From assembly GCA_945952175.1 (NCBI GenBank), contig CAMFHW010000168.1, forward strand, positions 1 through 8,127: a stretch of DNA of 8,127 nt, given 5' to 3'. The notes under the pieces are model-generated. The model saw only the letters and a list, made by a program, of their open reading frames with translations. It did no database searches and was not told where the DNA came from. The translations under genes and the position numbers were made by a program. Below are positions 5,701 through 8,127 of this stretch, piece after piece. Positions within the stretch are counted from its first letter, which is position 1, and every line of letters starts with the position of its first letter. This DNA comes from an uncultured Phenylobacterium sp. GTDB taxonomy: Bacteria > Pseudomonadota > Alphaproteobacteria > Caulobacterales > Caulobacteraceae.

Positions 5701-7845
5701 TATCGCGACGACTATGGCCGCCTGCTCGACCCGAACCTGGGCGCGCCGGCCAATGTGAACTTCGGCGGCGACGAGATCGGCGGCGAGGGGCTGACCACCA
5801 CGCCGATCAAGACCGTGGCCCTGTGGTCCGGCGTAGTCGAGACCGGGCCGGGCGGCAAGGCGACCGTCAAGCTGCCGGCGGCGCAGTTCAACGGCGAGCT
5901 GCGGATTATGGCGGTGGCCTGGACCGACACGGCGGTGGGCTCGGCCTCCAAGCCGATGACCGTGCGCGAGGCGGTGGTGGCGGACCTGAACCTGCCGCGC
6001 TTCCTGGCGCCGGGCGACAAGGCCTTCGCGACGCTGGAGCTGCACAACCTCGAGGGCAAGGCCGGCGCCTATCTGGCCGAGCTGACCTCGCAGGGTGGGA
6101 TCCTGGCGCCGTTCAAGAAGGCGTTCCAGCTGGCGCTGGGCCAGAGGATCGCCGAGCACATCCCGTTCAACGCGCCCAACCGGGCGGGCATCGGCATGGT
6201 CGGCTTCAAGGTCTCCGGGCCGGGCTTCGCGACCGCCAAGAACTATCCGCTGCAGACGCGGCTGGGCTGGGCGCCGGTCACCCGGACCACCACCGAGCTG
6301 CAGAAGACCGGCGAGACCTATACCCCGCCGGCGGCCCTGCTGAGCGGGCTGGCGGCCGGGGACGTGACCCTGCAGGTCAGCTATTCGCCGTTCCGCGGCT
6401 TCGACCCGGGACCGATCGCGGTGGCCCTGTCGCGTTATCCGTACGGCTGCACCGAGCAGACGGTCTCGACCGCCTATCCCCTGCTCTACGCCACCGAGCT
6501 GGGCGCCGATCCGAAGCTGCGGCGCAGCTCCGCGGCGCTCGCCCAGGCCGTGGGCCGGCTGCTGGACCGCCAGACCCTGGACGGCGCCTTCGGCCTGTGG
6601 CGGGTCGGCGACGGCGAGGCGGACGCGTGGCTGGGCGCCTACACCACCGACTTCCTGATCGAGGCCCAGAGGGCCGGCGTGCCTGTGCCGCAGGAGGCGG
6701 TCGACCGGGCGCTGTCGGCGATGCGCCAGATCTCGCGGCCGGATGGCTGGAGCTCGATCTCCTACAAGCTGGAATATCCCGGCTGGTGGGCGAGCTCGCC
6801 CGAGGCGTCGAAGAAGGCGACCCAGGCCATGCGCTCGCGGGCCTCGGCCTATGCGCTCTACGTCCTGGCCAAGGGCGGCAAGGGCGACCTGGCGCGGCTG
6901 CGCTGGTGGCACGACGTGCAGCTGAAGGCCGAGCCCTCGCCGCTGGCCAAGGCGCAGGTCGGGGCGGGGCTGGCCATGATGGGCGACCACGCCCGCGCCC
7001 GCTCGGCCCTGCGCCAGGCGATCGCCGGCCTGGGCTACCGGCAGGAGGACGACTGGTACCAAAGCCCGCTGCGCGACCTGGCCGGCGTGATCGCCCTGGC
7101 CTACGAGGCCGGCGAGGTCGACCTGGCCCGCTCGCTGCAGGGCCGGCTGGAGAACGCGGTCAAGGATCCCGACGCGCTCAACACCCAGGAACAGGCGCGC
7201 CTGCTGCAGGCCGCCCATTACATGCTGAAGGCCGCCGGCCCGATGCGGGTGCAGGCGACCGGCGCCCTCGCCCTGCCGCCCGCCGGCGGCGGGCCGCGCT
7301 GGGCTGTGGGCAAGCTGGCCGACGCGAAGTTCAGCAATCCGGGCCAAGCGGTCTGGCGGATGGTGACGGTGACCGGCACGCCGGTGGCCGCGCCTGCGCC
7401 GCAGCAGAACGGCATCCAGCTCTCCAAGCGGCTGGTCTCGTTCACCGGCGGGCCGGTGGACCTGGCCAGCCTTCGCCAGGGCGACCGGGTGATCGTGGTG
7501 GTGTCGGGCCGCTCGGCCCAGGCGCGCTCGATGGCCCTGGTGGTGGACGATCCCCTGCCCGCCGGGTTCGAGATCGAGACCGTGCTCGGCGCCGACGACG
7601 CCCAGCACGGGCCGTTCAAGTTCCTGGGCGAACTCAGCAATCCGAGCGCCCAGGAGAGCCGCGATGACCGCTATGTCGCGGCCATGGCGCTGGCCGGCAA
7701 GGGCGCCTTCAGCTTCGCCTATGTCGCCCGCGCGGTGACGCCCGGCGACTTCCTGCTGCCCGGCGCCCAGGCGCGCGACATGTACCACCCGGCCCTCAAC
7801 GCCCGCACCGCCGTCGGCCGAGTCGGCATCGCACCGGGTCCGTGA
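2785..7845 (+). CDS. Bacterial alpha-2-macroglobulin, thioester type, membrane-anchored
   Basis: This is a 1686-residue protein of the YfhM class (E. coli YfhM is 1653), thought to trap proteases in the periplasm by bait cleavage and covalent thioester capture. The N-terminus has a proline-rich tail, then basic residues (Arg30, 32, 35), then one membrane helix at about 37-56. There is no lipobox, so it is probably an N-in signal anchor rather than a lipoprotein. Macroglobulin-like domains follow, with DAFMYGDRGIYRPGE at 450-464. The bait-region domain spans about 805-970 and ends near AVDEGILQL (943-951). A glycine-rich loop at about 975-1008 is the likely bait. The A2M domain begins at VALWSG (1011), with LPRFLAPGD at 1070. 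The thioester motif GCTEQ has Cys1222 and Gln1225 in a helical thioester domain (about 1190-1490), followed by C-terminal MG domains. The only other cysteines are 115 and 152, a probable disulfide. GGGGAG lies 7 bases before ATG. A later ATG at 2890 is possible. The stop overlaps pbpC. Confidence 0.93.
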   Translation: MASDETPVGGDAPPPPPAKPQPGWRGWLARARASRMSGMVAAAVIVAAFGGGYLTAKGIEGFGKTAVAGAPGAQGWSLFGHPRGANAPRRGIPKPEGFAVWRSRIDTSKAEPMACVQLTRPLDPSKSYADYVLVSPDLGHAPAVSVKDDELCVGGVGFNDRRLTLLKGLPAKGGETLAANADVDFTFGEKPPYVGFAGEGVILPREDSDGIGIETVNVDKLYVEVWRVVDRNLVRKSIGAPDPTAEGEYAYEYGEDSPNDEGRIVWKGEVPVKSAGEGVRTTTVFPLGAVLKEMKPGGYVIKARDLSGGRSAKPGEGDDSNPPAQARRWVMFTDMALSAYDGSESLDVVVRSLKTAKILPGVTVSLVARNGEDLAQAKADANGHVRFDHALLEGEGAADAKMVMAYGAQGDLAVLDLDRAPVDLSKQGIGGKTSEGGSGTQGRVAATMVDAFMYGDRGIYRPGEVVHLNALLRDREVKAVKDRKGAVVVLRPSGVEFKRFPFANAPNGSVGADVELPKSAPRGRWSAKVEIDGLDKPAGELSFQVEDFAPQRLGVTVTGQEGQPIKAGETRNVDVTARFLYGASGAGLQTQAEARLKVDPNPFPQFDGYQWGDQVSPFQEKFLDLGQSVTDGAGRAVMALNAAEAGETAQPLTAAFTASVFEPGGRPVREALDLKVRTKPLYLGVKVDQGDTGGRGDPTIALNVIAADGQGRRIAANGVAYSLISENWDYDWFQQNGRWQWRRTSRDAVVQKGALNITAGQPARISRRLGWGDYRLELTGADGAKTVIRFASGWGAPAKDVEAPDFVRVSAGTRAYAQGDTVEITLKPPYAGEAQVAVATDRLIDLKTLSVGKDGTTVRLKTNGAWGGGAYVLVSVMQPRDPVSSPKPRRALGLIYVPLDPKDRKLSVDLQTPPKIDSKDQVEVPVVIKGAGFGGKAHLTIAAVDEGILQLTKFKSPDPVAWFFGKKALTLNYRDDYGRLLDPNLGAPANVNFGGDEIGGEGLTTTPIKTVALWSGVVETGPGGKATVKLPAAQFNGELRIMAVAWTDTAVGSASKPMTVREAVVADLNLPRFLAPGDKAFATLELHNLEGKAGAYLAELTSQGGILAPFKKAFQLALGQRIAEHIPFNAPNRAGIGMVGFKVSGPGFATAKNYPLQTRLGWAPVTRTTTELQKTGETYTPPAALLSGLAAGDVTLQVSYSPFRGFDPGPIAVALSRYPYGCTEQTVSTAYPLLYATELGADPKLRRSSAALAQAVGRLLDRQTLDGAFGLWRVGDGEADAWLGAYTTDFLIEAQRAGVPVPQEAVDRALSAMRQISRPDGWSSISYKLEYPGWWASSPEASKKATQAMRSRASAYALYVLAKGGKGDLARLRWWHDVQLKAEPSPLAKAQVGAGLAMMGDHARARSALRQAIAGLGYRQEDDWYQSPLRDLAGVIALAYEAGEVDLARSLQGRLENAVKDPDALNTQEQARLLQAAHYMLKAAGPMRVQATGALALPPAGGGPRWAVGKLADAKFSNPGQAVWRMVTVTGTPVAAPAPQQNGIQLSKRLVSFTGGPVDLASLRQGDRVIVVVSGRSAQARSMALVVDDPLPAGFEIETVLGADDAQHGPFKFLGELSNPSAQESRDDRYVAAMALAGKGAFSFAYVARAVTPGDFLLPGAQARDMYHPALNARTAVGRVGIAPGP

Positions 7846-8079
7846 GCGCGCCGGGCGAGACGAGGACGGTCCGCCGGCTGACGAAGGCGCTCATCGCCCT
7901 GGTGGCGGTGGAGGTGGCGGTGTTCGCGCTGGACGCCGCCTTTCCGCCGGACCTGTCGCGGGCGGTCAGGTCGTCGCCGGTCGCGCTGGACCGGCGTGGG
8001 GCGTGGCTGCGCGCCCTGCCGGTCGAGAACGGGCGCTGGCGCATCCGGGCCGACCTCGCGCGCACCGACCGGACGTTCC
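7842..8079 (+). CDS. pbpC: Penicillin-binding protein 1C, N-terminal fragment cut by contig end
   Basis: Only the first 79 codons are present. The start is GTG at 7842, overlapping the macroglobulin stop as GTGA. There is no clear ribosome-binding site, which fits translational coupling. The fragment has a basic start (RTVRRLTK) and a membrane anchor at about 14-30 (TKALIALVAVEVAVFAL). A FPPDLSRA segment leads to SSPVALDRRGAWLRALP and NGRWR. This resembles the start of E. coli PbpC, where a short post-membrane linker leads to 'vv.a.dG..L....d..G.WR' just before the glycosyltransferase domain. PBP1C proteins are periplasmic-facing inner-membrane glycosyltransferases with a penicillin-binding domain, and they are commonly encoded next to thioester macroglobulins. 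The catalytic domains are missing because the sequence turns into adapter at 8080, so this is an assembly edge and not a biological truncation. Without the macroglobulin neighbour the identification would be weaker. Confidence 0.85.
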
Positions 8080-8127
8080 CTGTCTCTTATACACATCTGA
8101 CGCTGCCGACGACTCCTTACGTGTAGA
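8080..8127. other. Illumina Nextera adapter contamination (not genomic)
   Basis: CTGTCTCTTATACACATCT (8080-8098) is the Nextera transposase mosaic end. GACGCTGCCGACGA (8099-8112) completes the reverse complement of the Nextera Read 1 adapter. CTCCTTAC (8113-8120) is the reverse complement of GTAAGGAG, known as the Nextera i5 index 505. GTGTAGA (8121-8127) is the beginning of the reverse-complemented P5 flow-cell sequence. All four parts come in the exact library order, so this is untrimmed read-through at a contig end. Peptides read from it, such as VSYTHLTLPT (plus strand) and MCIRD (minus strand), are artefacts. Confidence 0.98.

Noticed and set aside
5004..7667. Plus-strand 887-codon open frame inside the macroglobulin gene
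   Set aside because: It is a +1/+2 shadow with low-complexity Gly/Arg/Ala composition. The frame starting at 2785 contains the thioester motif and all family landmarks.
3904..7788. Very long minus-strand open frames (564 and 697 codons) opposite the macroglobulin gene
   Set aside because: They are rich in Arg, Gly, His and Gln with no recognisable domain. They are antisense shadows produced by high-GC codon use of the real gene, whose protein is full length with known motifs.
7719..8096. Minus-strand 125-codon open frame at the right end
   Set aside because: Its first residues (MCIRD) come from the Nextera adapter, and the remainder is antisense to pbpC and the macroglobulin.

Overview
The window looks like a piece of a high-GC alphaproteobacterial draft genome, most likely Caulobacteraceae (Caulobacter or Phenylobacterium type). 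Three things suggest this: GC-rich codon third positions throughout, a TadE/TadG-like Flp-pilus protein, and an alphaproteobacterial-type LexA box (GTTC-N7-GTTC). The genus is inferred from the general look of the genes, not from a database search.

Layout from left to right. (1) Positions 1-319, minus strand: the N-terminal part of a TadE/TadG-family pilus-assembly membrane protein that runs off the left edge. (2) Positions 423-593, minus strand: a 56-residue soluble protein of unknown function, followed by a possible terminator palindrome at 399-414. (3) Positions 768-2240, plus strand: a complete succinate-semialdehyde dehydrogenase (GabD) with all catalytic residues, apparently a single-gene unit. 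(4) Positions 2241-2670: a compact repeat-bounded unit. It carries a minus-strand DUF559 (PD-(D/E)XK/Vsr-like endonuclease fold) gene broken by one in-frame amber codon. Two inverted copies of a palindromic repeat flank it, and the left copy encodes the end of the protein. A LexA-type box lies just outside, at 2690-2704, inside the spacer of a plausible minus-strand promoter. (5) Positions 2785-7845, plus strand: a 1686-residue bacterial alpha-2-macroglobulin with an intact Cys-x-Glu-Gln thioester motif and an N-terminal membrane anchor. (6) Positions 7842-8079, plus strand: the first 79 codons of penicillin-binding protein 1C (pbpC), overlapping the macroglobulin stop by four bases. (7) Positions 8080-8127 are not genomic. 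They are an Illumina Nextera adapter with an i5 index and the start of the P5 sequence.

How the genes work together. The macroglobulin and PBP1C form the well-known bacterial pair. The macroglobulin is thought to trap foreign proteases that enter the periplasm, and PBP1C is a peptidoglycan glycosyltransferase thought to help repair the damaged wall. The GTGA overlap makes translational coupling likely. GabD is independent carbon/nitrogen metabolism (the end of GABA degradation), and no gabT is visible nearby. The pilus protein belongs to a locus outside the window.

No wholly new multi-gene system is visible. The most interesting parts are the repeat-bounded DUF559 cassette with its nonsense mutation and the nearby SOS-type operator, which could serve either the broken endonuclease or the macroglobulin/PBP1C operon. 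The adapter at the right end is a real assembly defect that should be removed before the sequence is used.
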